A stretch of DNA of 64,000 nt from Hypomyces perniciosus (lineage: Eukaryota; Ascomycota; Sordariomycetes; Hypocreales; Hypocreaceae): NCBI GenBank assembly GCA_008477525.1, contig SPDT01000003.1, forward strand, positions 1,302,001 to 1,366,000, given 5' to 3'. A model generated the notes under the pieces. The model searched no databases, was not told the DNA's origin, and was given only the letters and a program-made list of their open reading frames with translations. A program made the translations under genes and the position numbers. This document shows positions 10,951 to 22,364 of the stretch, one piece after another (the first letter of the stretch is position 1; every line of letters starts with the position of its first letter).

Positions 10951-12240
10951 AGGTTGGGAAACTTATGTATGGTTAAGAAGAAAGAGAGAATTAAAAAAAT
11001 TGAAAAAGAAAGCTGTCAGAGTTCAATCTGGGAGAGCAAGATTGCATCAGTTGCGATACTGGTTATTGCAGGTTTGCTGCTACTCATAGATTTGAATGTA
11101 GCTGGCTTGTCCTGTAATCACTGGTAACTGCCGGGTCCTGGGATGAGCTGCTGACAGCGGCATCCTTCCAGAGTTGTATTTAGTGGTCAATCGCACATTA
11201 ATTTACGACACTTTTTCGTGAGACCAGGTTTCCCGAAAGCATTCAGGTCATTAAAGAGGTAGCAGTTGATGGCTTTTCACTCGTGGCCAGCCAGTTGTCA
11301 CCCAGAACACAAACTAAGTCGTCCTTTCAGTTAAAGCGTCTTTCAGCCTCTATCACCTTCATCTTCTGATTGTTGGCTTTCTTTTAGTATTTGATGTCGC
11401 GCCTCCGCTTATCATCCGGATTGTCTGAGCCTCCAGACTCCTTACAGTTGCCATCTCTGTGGACGTCGGAACCTCTTTCGGGATCCTGTAGTACCTGGGG
11501 GACTAGGATAACTAAATTTAGAATGATCTCTGTGTTCTGGTGCTGCTAGTAGTCGGTTGGAAAAGTGAGCAAAGACTCAGTAGATGGTGTCTCCACTGGC
11601 TATGGTCCATCCATTAAGGGGTCATGCGACAGGGGTAGAGCTGCGCCCACTGGATTTCTACCAATATCCTGGATTGACTCATGCCTATTACTTTCATTGA
11701 TGGGTAGAAGAAGCTCCGTTATCAACCGTGGCATATCGCTCTCCGCTGGTGCGCTGTAGTTTACTTCAGGTGGCTTGGTATAGTTGGAAAGGAGACCTCT
11801 CATTCGAGCGCTAAGCATCAGCACATCGTCTGGCAGAAATATTTTAGCCAAGTTATAGCGACTGTCTTGTCTGTATATCCATTGTCTCTCAGAGTTCACA
11901 CTTATCAATGGTCAATCAGTCAAGAAGCTGGCTCATGTATCGTGGATGCTGGTATGTTGGCCATTCAGGGGCTATTATTAGCAAACATCAAAAGAGACTG
12001 AAAATTTCCGTCTATTCCATAATTACATCCGTTTGATACGCTCAAAGCGTTCGGTATACGTTACAATCGCCGCCCCGCATAACTCTGGCGTTTTCGGTTG
12101 TCCGTCACCTGGCGTTGTTTGCTGCCCGCCACTTGGCCTCCCACCACCTGACGTCCTACCACTTCACCTCCACGACAGCTGTCAACACTCCAAAGGTATA
12201 TAATGTATAATTTCCCGTCCCCTTTCAACAGCGAGTCACA
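10951..12240. other. Long non-coding stretch, mostly unassigned
   Basis: No domain-bearing frame is seen. A 102-codon minus-strand frame (11908-11600) has a balanced composition but no recognisable family; it could be a relic. The rest looks like decayed intergenic DNA. Confidence 0.35.
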
Positions 12241-12245
12241 ACTGA

Positions 12246-12533
12246 AAGTGAATGGCGCAGTGGTTAGGGTTTAGGAGAACTCAGGGGGGCCCCGAGTTCG
12301 ACTTCACCACAGACCCTCGTCTTTTCGCGGAAGGGACTCTCAGACACGACCCCCAGCCCTGGCCTGCACATAGATGCCCTCTCTATGGAAAAGCGGCGAC
12401 CGAGCTGGGATCAGTTGCAAAGTAAGTACCCCAGCGAAAGCAGGGGCGCGCTGTAGCATCACCGCTGTATCCGGACAAGAGTGATGGCAGGGCGTTGAAG
12501 ACGGCCCGGGGAACGGGCCTTCTTTTTTTCACT
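12246..12533 (+). mobile_element. tRNA-derived SINE-like element / Pol III unit
   Basis: The segment starts with a near-perfect Pol III A box (TGGCGCAGTGG, 12253-12263) and, 30 bp on, a B-box-like GAGTTCGACTT (12294-12304). The sequence cannot fold into a normal tRNA (poor T and acceptor stems). A GC-rich body of about 200 bp with no tRNA similarity follows. It ends in a strong hairpin (GGCCCG, loop GGAA, CGGGCC at 12503-12518) directly followed by T7, a Pol III-type terminator. A tRNA-like head, unrelated body and terminal hairpin with a T tract are what a fungal SINE would show. A single-copy Pol III ncRNA gene is the alternative. No second copy lies in the window. Confidence 0.5.
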
Positions 12534-13645
12534 TTTTGAAGCTTGCTTGAGTTACTTGGTGATATTTTTTTTTACCAGCCCTGCACATTCACGTCCACAA
12601 TTCCCCCTAAGTGACTGGTGAGTGAGTGACTGGCGAGTGCGTAACTGTGAATCATGTATTTGGAAACCTTTAGTATATTTGAAGAAAGGGGAAGTACTCG
12701 AAGATGCAGAGAAACCTATTTACTTACCGCTTAAGTTAAAGTGAATAAAACTATGAAAACTGCCTTGCACCTACCTGATTCTATATTTCTGTAAAGGGCC
12801 TCGGCAAGGACAAGATCTTGAATATATTGTATATCCTCCCCTATACATAACAGTTTAATGTACTTAATGGGATTGTAGTGTTAGTTAACTGGAGAGCTTG
12901 GCTAAAGCGGATTAATGGAATATACAATACTCCTTTGGAGTTCTTTTACTTCAACTGTCTTTGCTTATTTTTTCTTTAGCAGTCGCGTGTTGATGCCGAG
13001 TCATGAATTACTATACTTAGGTACGCTTGCCTAGCCATTTATTTACCTCCCGCAGTACTATGTCCCTGAAGTCTTGGTCTTTATCCTTACAACTCTACTG
13101 CATCAACAAGGCCACAGCGCTCGAGCTCAGTTACTGTCCTTTGATTGCGCTCCTGGCTGTGGAGATATATATTTGAAATACAGCCGTAATGATTGGTGGT
13201 TTTGGAGGCTTTTTTTAAACCATTTTACTTACTATTACCGGTAGTGGCTTAAGGTCATGCACGTTACCACAATTAATCCTCCGTAGCTTCTTATCATATC
13301 GGACCACCATGACGATGTCTGCCCTATAACATCAGACGATCCTCTTTCTCACCTTCTGCTCTCCTTTTACTCAGAAAAGCATTCACGACTCTGCGACACT
13401 CACGCAACTCATCCTTTCAAGACATTGATCGATCCGCATCTCCCTCTTTTTTTTCACGATTTTCTTCAGCGGCTGATACGGGGCATTCACCTCGTAACCC
13501 CGCCCCCGCTTGCGCTATCACTTCGCTATAGCTTCCCCTCGCATCTTCGAATCGACGCGTCCAAAAACAAGTTATGATATAATAGATAATACTCGACGTG
13601 TTTCACGACAGTGCGCAGTGGACAGAAAGCACAGCAGCATCAACA
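12534..13645. promoter_or_regulatory. Upstream region of the sidF-like gene, with GATA-type sites
   Basis: About 1.1 kb with no coding frame, becoming pyrimidine-rich near 13430-13540, as in fungal promoters. It contains HGATAR sites, including AGATAA near 13583 and, on the minus strand, ATATGATAA near 13290. The latter differs by one base from the ATCWGATAA consensus of the iron regulator SreA. Iron control through a GATA factor is known for fungal siderophore genes; its use here is an inference. Confidence 0.3.
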
Positions 13646-15313
13646 ATGGCGCCGCAGCTCCTTCATCTGCCTGACGGGCAGACGTTTACCGTTACGCCGG
13701 TCTTTGCCGGCCTGGGCTTCAAGAGCCATGAGATGAACACACACGCCAGTGCCTTTCCAATTGGCTGGACAGTGGTGCTTCATACCGAGGAAGAGGTGGA
13801 AATACCATTCGAGGAAGACGAGACGCAGGATGGCAAGGACAAGCCAACCGATGGCAACGACAGAGATCAACAAAAACCGACGACGAAGACGAAGACGAAG
13901 ACGAAGAAACGAGTACACCCGTTCGTCCAGCCGACCCTACAGAACGACACCCTCTTCATATCCTCTATCTCGAACCCCTCGAGCAGCGAGTTCGAGCCCG
14001 CTGCGAGCCCGACCCGTCAGATCGCCATGATGATGTGGGTAACCCTCTACTGGTACTTCCACCAGCCCGAGCCGAGCTCACGCCTCCACACGCCAGCGTC
14101 GAAGAATACTCCAGACAGCGCCAAACCGAGCGGCGAGTGGAAGATCAATATCAAGAAGGACGGAGTGCTGAGGGGCCGAAACATGATACCAAAGCTGGAG
14201 CGTATGGGCTTGATTGCCGCCGAGGACACCTCCGTGGGGACAAGCCTTGACGACAGTGGCAATGGCTGGGCGCGTATGTTTGTCTCAAAGCGCATGTTTT
14301 GGCAGATCCCAGGACATCTGTTTCTCTTCACGTTGCAGCCTAACCGGTGCTTGTCCTCTTTTCCCGGATCTCCAGCTCCCAGCCGCCCGGGATCGCCTAT
14401 CCAGGGAGATTCTTCTTATGGACAGCATCGCCAGGCCCTTTCACACGTGCCCTTCACGCCACACCTCAGCGATCCTCCTGGCTCGCCTACGCCACCTCCA
14501 TCCTCAAGCTTTCCCCTTGGGCCGTTCTACTCAACCTCGCATCTCCCGACGTATTATCCCCCACCGCCGTTGCAGTATACTTTCACAGGTGGTATTCGGC
14601 ACCCATTGCGACAGAAGCCGCACCGTATGGGAGAGATATTCTACTCCCGTTTCGTCCCTAGCTTGGGCGAGTATCTTTCGTTCAGAGTTGCGTCATCGTC
14701 ACCAAAGCCAGTGCCGTATCTCGGCCCCGTGGGTCCGAAGCCACAGGAGAATACACACTTGACCACGCTCAGCGATACCGCTTTGTTGCAGATGTGGATG
14801 TCAAAACCACGAGTCAGCAAGTTTTGGGGCCAGTACGAGCCTGGATTTTTGGAAAATGTCTTGAGTCTAAGGCACTCGTTCCCCGTTATAGCACTATGGG
14901 ACGGAGTACCGTTTGGTTACTTTGAGATCTACTGGGCCAAGGAAGATATTTTGGGTCAGCACCTTGCCAACGGGGCCGACGATTTCGATCGAGGAGTACA
15001 CATTATCATTGGCGAGGAGTGGGCTCGAGGGCGCGTGCCTGCGTGGCTGACCAGTCTTGTGCACTGGTGTTTTATGGCGGATTTCCGGACAATGAATGTT
15101 TGTCTTGAGCCGAGAGTGGACAATACAAGGTATGTTTTGCCCCGTATCTACCCAGAATTCACATCCCTTTTGTGGCATCAGCTGACCCAAGACAGAATAT
15201 TGCGACATTTGGATGCTGCAGGGTTTGGAAAAGAGCGACAGATTTCGTTTCCGCATAAGCAAGCGTGGTATGTGAGGTTGCGACGGGATGCATGGACAGG
15301 GCCGGCATTGTAG
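13646..15313 (+). CDS. sidF: Siderophore hydroxyornithine N-acyltransferase, SidF-type
   Basis: A single-exon gene of 555 aa. The N terminus MAPQLLHLPDGQTFTVTPVF, a mid-region ISNPSSSEFEPAASPTRQIA, and a C-terminal GNAT-like AlcB/IucB domain identify a fungal SidF/SidL acyltransferase. The C-terminal domain includes VIALWDGVPFGYFEIYW, FDRGVHIIIGEEWARG, CLEPRVDNTRY and LDAAGFGKERQISFPHKQA. SidF transfers anhydromevalonyl from its CoA ester to N5-hydroxyornithine for fusarinine/TAFC-type extracellular siderophores, in peroxisomes in Aspergillus. SidL does acetyl transfer for ferricrocin. The N-terminal wording favours SidF, but I cannot exclude SidL. A Pro/Ser-rich insertion (about residues 235-315) lengthens the protein. 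A frame extends upstream only from a GTG, so the ATG at 13646 (context CAACAATGG) is preferred. Confidence 0.75.
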   Translation: MAPQLLHLPDGQTFTVTPVFAGLGFKSHEMNTHASAFPIGWTVVLHTEEEVEIPFEEDETQDGKDKPTDGNDRDQQKPTTKTKTKTKKRVHPFVQPTLQNDTLFISSISNPSSSEFEPAASPTRQIAMMMWVTLYWYFHQPEPSSRLHTPASKNTPDSAKPSGEWKINIKKDGVLRGRNMIPKLERMGLIAAEDTSVGTSLDDSGNGWARMFVSKRMFWQIPGHLFLFTLQPNRCLSSFPGSPAPSRPGSPIQGDSSYGQHRQALSHVPFTPHLSDPPGSPTPPPSSSFPLGPFYSTSHLPTYYPPPPLQYTFTGGIRHPLRQKPHRMGEIFYSRFVPSLGEYLSFRVASSSPKPVPYLGPVGPKPQENTHLTTLSDTALLQMWMSKPRVSKFWGQYEPGFLENVLSLRHSFPVIALWDGVPFGYFEIYWAKEDILGQHLANGADDFDRGVHIIIGEEWARGRVPAWLTSLVHWCFMADFRTMNVCLEPRVDNTRYVLPRIYPEFTSLLWHQLTQDRILRHLDAAGFGKERQISFPHKQAWYVRLRRDAWTGPAL

Positions 15314-15749
15314 TGATGATGATGGATGGAATGACGAGCATATATGACTGCATGGTATGACTGAGCATGACCTGACTGAGCATGACCTGAACGAAAGCGA
15401 GTTACTCTCATGGGATGTGGAGAGAAATGGCATCTTATATGAACAAAGCGATGTATGAGAATTTACTCTTCATTTCCTCTGATTGATGAGATCTGCACAT
15501 TCATGTGAATTGCCGATCTGATGGACTCTTAGACCAATAGCATAGCTGATCAGCATCATTCCCCGTTGTGGAGATGCCAACATCTCCGCTCCGTGGTGAC
15601 GCTCATGATGCCGAGTTTATCCCCGTTCAGCTATTCCTTGGCCATCGTCAAGTCTTATTAACCACCACCACCACCTCTCCCTCAAATTTCACTCACTCAC
15701 TCACTCACTCATCTCACTACAACATTAATACCATAAAATAATAAAAGAC
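15314..15749. other. Intergenic with (ACTC)n microsatellite
   Basis: This is the terminator side of the acyltransferase gene and the promoter/5' leader of the dehydrogenase. It holds CCA repeats near 15660-15674 and five ACTC units at 15691-15710, just before the start codon region. Confidence 0.5.
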
Positions 15750-16625
15750 ATGTCATCTCTCAAAGGCAAAGTCTTCGCCATCACAGGCGGCGCAAGCGGC
15801 ATCGGCCTCGCCACAGCCAAACTCCTCGCCCAGTGCCATGCCACCGTCTGCATCGCCGACTACAACGCTTCCTCGCTCTCCTCGACAAAAGCATTCTTCG
15901 AGTCCACATACTCAGACTCGTCCCCCAGGTTTTCCATCACCAAAGTCGATGTTTCGAAGCGCGACGAGGTCGAGGCTTGGATCGCGGGTATTGTGCAGCA
16001 GTTTGGCAGACTCGACGGCGCGGCAAATGTCGCGGGTGTGATTGGCAAGAATCATGGCAAGGGATCGCTGGTGGATTTGGAGGATGAGGAGTGGGATATG
16101 ATTATGAATGTGAATCTCAAGGGGTGCATGTATTGTCTCCGCACGGAGCTCAAGGCTGTCGTCGATGGGGGCAGTATTGTCAACATGGCTTCGATACACG
16201 GCACAAATGGTATTTCTCTCCCCGCCTCCCTCTCTTTTCATTTCTATGTATATAAGTATATATATATATATATATATTCTCTCACGGAGATCGTCATGCT
16301 AATCGCACTTCTAGCACAACCTTACCACGCCGCCTATGGCGCCAGCAAACACGGCGTCATCGGCCTCACCCGCTCCGCTGCCAAAGAAACAGGCGCGCGT
16401 GAAATCCGCGTCAATGCCGTTGCTCCGGGTCCCATCTACACGCCTATGATGCAGCAGGCGTGGGATCAAGATGGCCGTGCGGTGGATGCGCCGTTTGATG
16501 ACCCTATTGCGTTCCAAAGGCAGGGCACGGCTGAGGAGGTGGCGCAGGTGGTGGTGTTCTTGCTGGGGCCGGAGAGCTCGTTTGTGAGCGGGAGTGTGTA
16601 TGCGGTAGATGGGGGCTGGCTTTGA
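15750..16625 (+). CDS. Short-chain dehydrogenase/reductase (SDR)
   Basis: Classical SDR of 256 aa encoded by exons 15750-16209 and 16315-16625. The NAD(P)-binding TGGASGIG lies at residues 9-16. Also visible are an IADYN acidic end of strand 2 (suggesting NAD preference), NVAG, the catalytic Ser in SIVNMASIHG, YGASK with the catalytic Tyr/Lys, and VNAVAPGPIYTPM after the active site. The C-terminal SGSVYAVDGGWL is typical. The substrate is not predictable. The 105-nt intron (GTATTT...CTTCTAG, with GCTAAT) carries a (TA)n tract, is a multiple of three and contains no stop. An unspliced reading would therefore insert 35 residues next to the catalytic Ser. The spliced form restores the family alignment (GTNAQPYHAAYGASK). 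Confidence 0.85.
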   Translation: MSSLKGKVFAITGGASGIGLATAKLLAQCHATVCIADYNASSLSSTKAFFESTYSDSSPRFSITKVDVSKRDEVEAWIAGIVQQFGRLDGAANVAGVIGKNHGKGSLVDLEDEEWDMIMNVNLKGCMYCLRTELKAVVDGGSIVNMASIHGTNGISLPASLSFHFYVYKYIYIYIYSLTEIVMLIALLAQPYHAAYGASKHGVIGLTRSAAKETGAREIRVNAVAPGPIYTPMMQQAWDQDGRAVDAPFDDPIAFQRQGTAEEVAQVVVFLLGPESSFVSGSVYAVDGGWL

Positions 16626-16851
16626 TGGGGAATTTGAGAGGTTGATATGTGTCGACATGGCCTCAACTACAGATAGATATGCTGGTGACGGCATCTTCTG
16701 TGCTGCAAAAAAGGCAATGTTCAATCTTATTGAATTCTAATGCATTGCAACATGTACACCATAGACCGACCAGAAAACAAAACCATCACAATTGCGCCAC
16801 CCTCCACTGGAATATCTTTTCTTTGATGTAAAAGCCCTTGCTGAAAAATCT

Positions 16852-19800
16852 TTAACCCACCCACCGACGCGCACTGCGGAACATCCTGACCCATGGGCCA
16901 AACTCACCCCAGTCCTCCAGAGTCTCCTGTGGGACATAGCTGTTAATGTCGGCCATGATGGTACGTTCAGGGTGAGGCATCATTGCAACGACACGGCCAT
17001 CCTTGCTCGAGACACCAGCCACACCTGAGGGGCTGCCGTTCGGGTTGAAGGGGTATTGCTCCGTGACATTTCGTCGGTTGTCTACGTAGCGCAGAGGAAT
17101 CATACCGTCCTCTGCAAGCGTCTGCAGGGAGTTGGGGGATGAGAACTTCGCCCGGCCCTCTCCGTGAGACACCACAATGGGGAGTGCGGATCCGTTCATA
17201 CCGTGGAAGAAGACAGATGGCCGGCTCTCGTCAACTTCGACCTTGACCATGCTGTAGCGGGCTTCGAACTGCTGGCTGATGTTTTCGACAAAGTTGGGCC
17301 AGTCTTGGGCACCGGGGATGAGCTCCTTTATCCTGCTGAGCATCTGACAACCGTTGCACACGCCCAGGGCAAAGGTATCAGGGCGCTTGAAGAACTCGGC
17401 AAACTCGCGTCGGGTATTCTCGTGCATCAGGATCGACTTGGCCCAACCCTGACCGGCACCGAGAACGTCGCCGTAGGAGAAACCACCGGGTGCTGCCAAA
17501 CCAGTAAAGTCGGCGAGGGATCGGCCATCTAGAATATCTGTCATGTGGACGTCAATGGGCTCAAAGCCCGCCGCCTTGAACGCAAAAGCAAGTTCGGCAT
17601 ATCCGTTCACACCCTGCTCTCTGAGAATCGCAACGCGAGGGATCTTGCCGAAGAAGCCAGTGATGGACGATGTGAGAGGGAGAATGTTCTCCGACGGCGA
17701 GAAGGTCAGTCTGTACGAAATACCCGGGTCCTCAGAGTCGGCGATTGTGGCATACTCAGAGTCCGCACAAGCAGAATTGTCACGCAGTCTCTGCATCTCA
17801 AATGACGTCTTTGACCACCACTGCTGCATCTCAGCCCTGTCAAGGGAGGCGAAAGTTGTTCCTCCGTGGCGGATTGTCAGGCTCTGCTTCGATGTTGACC
17901 TCACAACACCAAACTTTCTGATCAATCCTGGGGGCGGTCCGCATGTAGCGAAACATCTCTTGAAGTTGACTTCATCGGAAGCTCGGACCTGGAAGACGGC
18001 GCCAAGCTCTTCGTTGAAAAGCGCTTCGATGATATCCGCAGGATTGCCAGACTTGGAAATTCCATCCATCATCATGTCAACACCGCAGCGACCAGCAAAC
18101 ATCATCTCAGCAACAGTTGCGATCAAACCACCGTCTGATCTGTCATGGTAAGCCAACACGACACCGCTCTTGTGGAGCTGTGACAGAGCATCGAAGTAGT
18201 CTGTAATGAGGTCAAAGTTCTTCATGTCTGGGGCTTCGTGGCCAATGGCACCAAGAGACTGTGCAAACGCTGAACCTCCCAGGGCTCTTCGGCCCTCGGC
18301 GAGGTCGACGAACATGAGAATCGTCTCTCCCACATCTTCCACGCGGCGCAACTGTGGTGTCCAGGTGCTTCTGATATCCTCGACCACTGAGAAGGCAGAA
18401 ATCACCACGGACACCGGTGCCGTGACGCTCTTGGCCTGTTCATCCTCTTTCCAGGATGCCTTCATGGATGTCGAGTCCTTGCCGACTGGAATGCTGACCC
18501 TCAGACGAGTACACATTTCCATCGCTGCACGGACGGCCTCGTATAGCGCAGCACCTTCACCAGGATGGTTCACGGCTGCCATCCAGTTGGCGGACAGCTT
18601 GACATGGCGTAAATCTCCCATGATATCAGCGGCCCCGATGTTCATCAAACTTTCAGCAATAGCCATTCTAGCTGAAGCTGCGGGATCAATGAGGGCCAGG
18701 GTCGGCTTCTCACCCATAGCCATGGCTTCACCAGTCCGTTGCTTGCCACCTAGGTGGAAAGACGTGGCTGTCACCGCCACGTCTGCAACCGGAGTCTGCC
18801 ATGGTCCAACCATTTGATCTCGAACAGTAAGGCCTCCGACGGTTCGGTCGCCAATAGTGATCAAGAACGACTTGGAACCAACAGCTGGCATCAAGAAGAC
18901 ACGCTCCACAGCCTTCTTCAACAACTCAGAACCACTAAGCTTGTCTCCAAAGGCCTTCTGTAGGCTGGACATGGCATCGAAAGTGACCAACTCGGGCTTC
19001 TTCGAGACGACATCGCGCTTCAGCAGTCGCTTGGGAGGGAACAATGCGTCCATAGGCAGGTCAATTGGTCGTGGGTACTCCTTCGACTCCCTGTCGGTGA
19101 GGATCAGACTGGTGTCTCCGTTTTCGTTCTTGGCGAGAACCGTTCCGACATCAGAGAATCCGCATCGTTCCCTGCGACAAATGCTTGTAAATCGGTTCAT
19201 ACACTCGGCATTGATCAAAAGCACATATCGCTCTTGAGACTCGTTGCACCAGATCTCCAGTGGGCTCATGCTACGATCCATGCTCTCCACTTGGCGAAGC
19301 TCAAAGTTGCCTCCATAGCCAGCATCTTTGACGACTAATGACATCATGTTAGTACGATTGCTCAATCAACATATATTAGGAAACCATAGATTGAAGCCAC
19401 TCACGCTCAGGCAATGCATTGGAGAGTCCACCAGCGCCAACATCATGAATCATGGCAATTGGATTCTGGTCACCCAAAGCTGTGCAAGTATTGATGACCA
19501 TTTGAGCGCGTCGCTCCATCTACTCCATTGTTAGTTATGTGGTTCATAGCAAGACTCATGCCCGGTAATATCCACTTACTTCTGGGTTACCACGCTGAAC
19601 ACTGTCGAAATCGAGATCGGCATTGCCCTCTCCAGAGGCATTGCTAGATGCTGCACCACCACCCAGGCCAATGAGCATTGCCGGACCACCGAGAACGATA
19701 ACATGAGCACCTTCACGGACAAATCTCTCCTCCTTGAGGGCATGCTCCGGTCGAACGGTGCCGAGACCTCCGGCAATCATAATGGGCTTATGGTAGCCAC

Positions 19801-21330
19801 GCCAGTCAGCCACACTGGATGCATCGGTGTTGTCCTTCGAATCGCCAGGCGTCAGCAGCGTGCGGAAGCAGCCAGCCAAGGCAGGGCGACCAAACTCGTT
19901 GTTGAATCGCGCACTGCCAATGGGCGCTTCGAGCATGATATCCAGACTGCTAGCGTAGTGACGAGGTCGGCCAATATCAACCTCCCAAGGCGCATGGTGA
20001 TCAGGAATGAGCAGGTCTGAGACCCAAAATCCAGACAAACCAGCTTTCGTGGTGGAACCTCGGCCAACTGCAGCCTCGTCACGAATCTCACCACCCGAAC
20101 CAGTGGCAGCGCCAGGGAATGGTCTGTGAGAGAAGAGTCAGTCGGCTCTCTGACGATAGTAATCGCGAATAACGGATCACAAAACGACAAAGTCGTAACA
20201 ACCTTGACTACACAGACAAAGCAAAACAGGCCAATTCAAGGATATGTAAACCAAGATGTCATGAAGGTTCAGGGTTAAACCTACGAAATAGCTGTTGGAT
20301 GGTTGTGCGTCTAATCGCTGTTAGGAATAGCCACAACAGGGCTTGCAGTTGGATGCGATGCTTACCTCCACCTTGGTCAAGATGTGCACAACCTCCGGGA
20401 TCAATTTCCACGAGCCAGTGGAATAGTCGGGGGCCCAGAGGTTGGCATTCTCGCCCTGAATGACAGCAGCATTGTCGCTATACGCAGAGATGGTAAAGTC
20501 GGGGGTTGTCTTGTGGGTAGTCTTGATCATCTCGAAGAGACTCTTGTCCTGGGGGACGCCGTCAATAGTCCAAGCGGAATTGAAGACCTTGTGTCGGCAA
20601 TGCCTATACAAATTTCGGGTGAGCTATTTGATCATGAGCCTTCACATGGGTTGGAGACGTACTCCGAGTTCACCTGAGCGAACATGAAAAGCTCAACGTC
20701 GTGAGGTGGCCTGCCCAGCTTGGTAAAGACGTCTACGAGATACTGCATCTCAGACTCGTCCAGGCTCAACCCCATCTTGAGGTTATACTCGCGTAGGATG
20801 CGCAGAGGGTCTTCTTGATCCGCGAAAATGTCCACGGCAACAAGGGGAGATGGCGATTTCGACTCGAACATCTGCTCCAGGGACGGCTGCTCAAACCCAA
20901 AGGTTTCGGTCATGCGATCATGCAGGACATCACGGAAGGCGGAATCTTGGCCCTCCTGCACGGCCTGTTCAAACTCGATGGAGATTCGTCGTCCCCTCTC
21001 GATCCGGAGAACATTCTCCTTCAAGCCGCAGACGTGGGCAATGCTGGTGGCCTTGGAGCTCCATGGCGAGATGTAGCGAGGAGTGACGTAAATCGTAGCG
21101 GCAGTTCCGGTACCCTCAGACGAAGGCGCACCATGGGAAGTGACGTCTTGCAATAGCCCCTCGACCTTGCCCACGGTATCCTGCGACGATGCCTTCAGGT
21201 CAACATAATAGATCCACTGACCCTGGATCTCCTTGACCTTGACAGGGCTGGCTTTGTTGATGAGATCCCTCAGCTTTTGGGCATCGGAGGCCGTGTAGCA
21301 CGAGCCACCGACCAGAATCTCGTGCGGCAT
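16852..21330 (-). CDS. ade6: Phosphoribosylformylglycinamidine synthase (FGAM synthase), purine biosynthesis
   Basis: Fourth step of de novo purine synthesis: FGAR + glutamine + ATP to FGAM. Exons are 20663-21330, 20366-20603, 20285-20310, 19580-20123, 19404/19405-19519 and 16852-19334. With 19405 the phases close to give 1357 aa, the usual eukaryotic length. The N terminus is [16 protein letters not shown] is spliced to HCRHKVFN, and the conserved [20 protein letters not shown] is built from three exons. AIRS-type domains follow, with GGRG-like ATP-site segments and LPELVKDAG. The C terminus is a class I glutamine amidotransferase with nucleophile Cys in LGVCNGCQM and the His/Glu in MPHPER. 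A 26-nt microexon encodes THNHPTAI plus two bases of Ser. The gene name follows yeast ADE6. It is cytosolic and intact. Confidence 0.95.
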
Positions 21331-22277
21331 AGTGAGAGCTTCTGCCACTTATGCAGAATTGATCATTCCCTATGCCAAAATAATTCGTACCGGAGGAGGC
21401 GATACACCTCGAGCACGAGAGAGTGATGGAATGAAATCTTTCTGCCCCTCCTCTTATCCTGTTATCGGATGGTGGGGTGAAAATTTTCGGACCGTCAATC
21501 GGCCGGCCGCAGATTGCAGAGAGTGAGCTAGGAGGTACCTGTATTTAGCATACACCATCACCATGATTCGGGTATCTGTCAGGTACCAGACACTCGCCTC
21601 CCAACGTCGGGCAAAGCCAACACTTTTTATCTAGGCTAATGCGCTGCTCTGCTGGTAATGAATAATTGTAAAAATTGTTAAATACTGTGTGTCTATCGCT
21701 GGAATAATAATTTATCTGGATTGGTTCTTCTTTTTCCAAAGGCCAATTGCGTTTTCTCAGTATCTATAGAGTGGGCTTCGTGACGCTCAGACACGCCCGA
21801 GGGGTCAACCTAAGATCAAGTCAAGACGGTTAAATAAACGTCGTTTACTCGACTAAAATACCTTAGGCATTCTTGTATATCCATGATGCCTCCCGCCAAG
21901 ATGGCATCATATAGACAAGCTGTTGAACCCTTCCCCCCTCTCACTTACGAAGCGAGCAACAGATGAAAGCAATTGAGCAAATAGGTCCGGGTACGGAGTA
22001 AAGAAGACTTGAACTTATACAGTATAGCGTCCATTGTGGTGAGGCAGCTGACCTAACAAAACAGTTATTTAAGAACCACAAAACATGACGCTAATGTCTA
22101 CCCCATACTATTACCTTATGAACAAATTGATAAAAATATTATCAGAGATCAGAAGTTAGCCAGAGATTGATTGGCGTGTTAATAAAAACCGTTTGCGAAT
22201 CACCAATAGAATGGAAGAGGTGGGCGATATACGGTCAAAAAAGACCAAAAAATGTAACTCTTCTCCGGAAGAAGAAC
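21331..22277. other. Intergenic: FGAM synthase promoter side
   Basis: No gene is seen. The first ~200 bp upstream of 21330 is the promoter of the purine gene. The remainder is AT-rich, with a TACGGAGTA word near 21995. Confidence 0.5.
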
Positions 22278-22364
22278 TCTCCGGGGACGGAGTCGAACCG
22301 CCGACATTTCGGTGAGATGTTATCCATTACAGCCGAACGCCATTACCAACTAGACCACCCAGAG
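22278..22364 (-). tRNA. tRNA-Tyr (GTA) with a short intron
   Basis: On the minus strand the acceptor CTCTGGG pairs with CCCGGAG, followed by discriminator A. The anticodon stem TTCGG/CCGAA encloses CTGTAA, giving anticodon GTA. About 12-13 nt are inserted right after the base 3' of the anticodon, the canonical tRNA intron position and the usual state for nuclear tRNA-Tyr. The T arm is GGCGG, TTCGACT, CCGTC. No CCA is encoded, as expected for a nuclear gene. Confidence 0.93.

Noticed and set aside
12246..12320. Ordinary tRNA gene
   Set aside because: A and B boxes are present, but acceptor and T stems do not pair and no sensible anticodon arm forms. SINE-like is the better reading.
13598..13645. 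Upstream extension of the sidF-like frame
   Set aside because: It opens only with GTG. The first ATG (13646) matches the conserved family N terminus.
17543..18817. Long plus-strand open frames (202 and 203 codons) opposite the FGAM synthase gene
   Set aside because: They are antisense shadows of a highly conserved GC-biased exon, with no domain and no start context.
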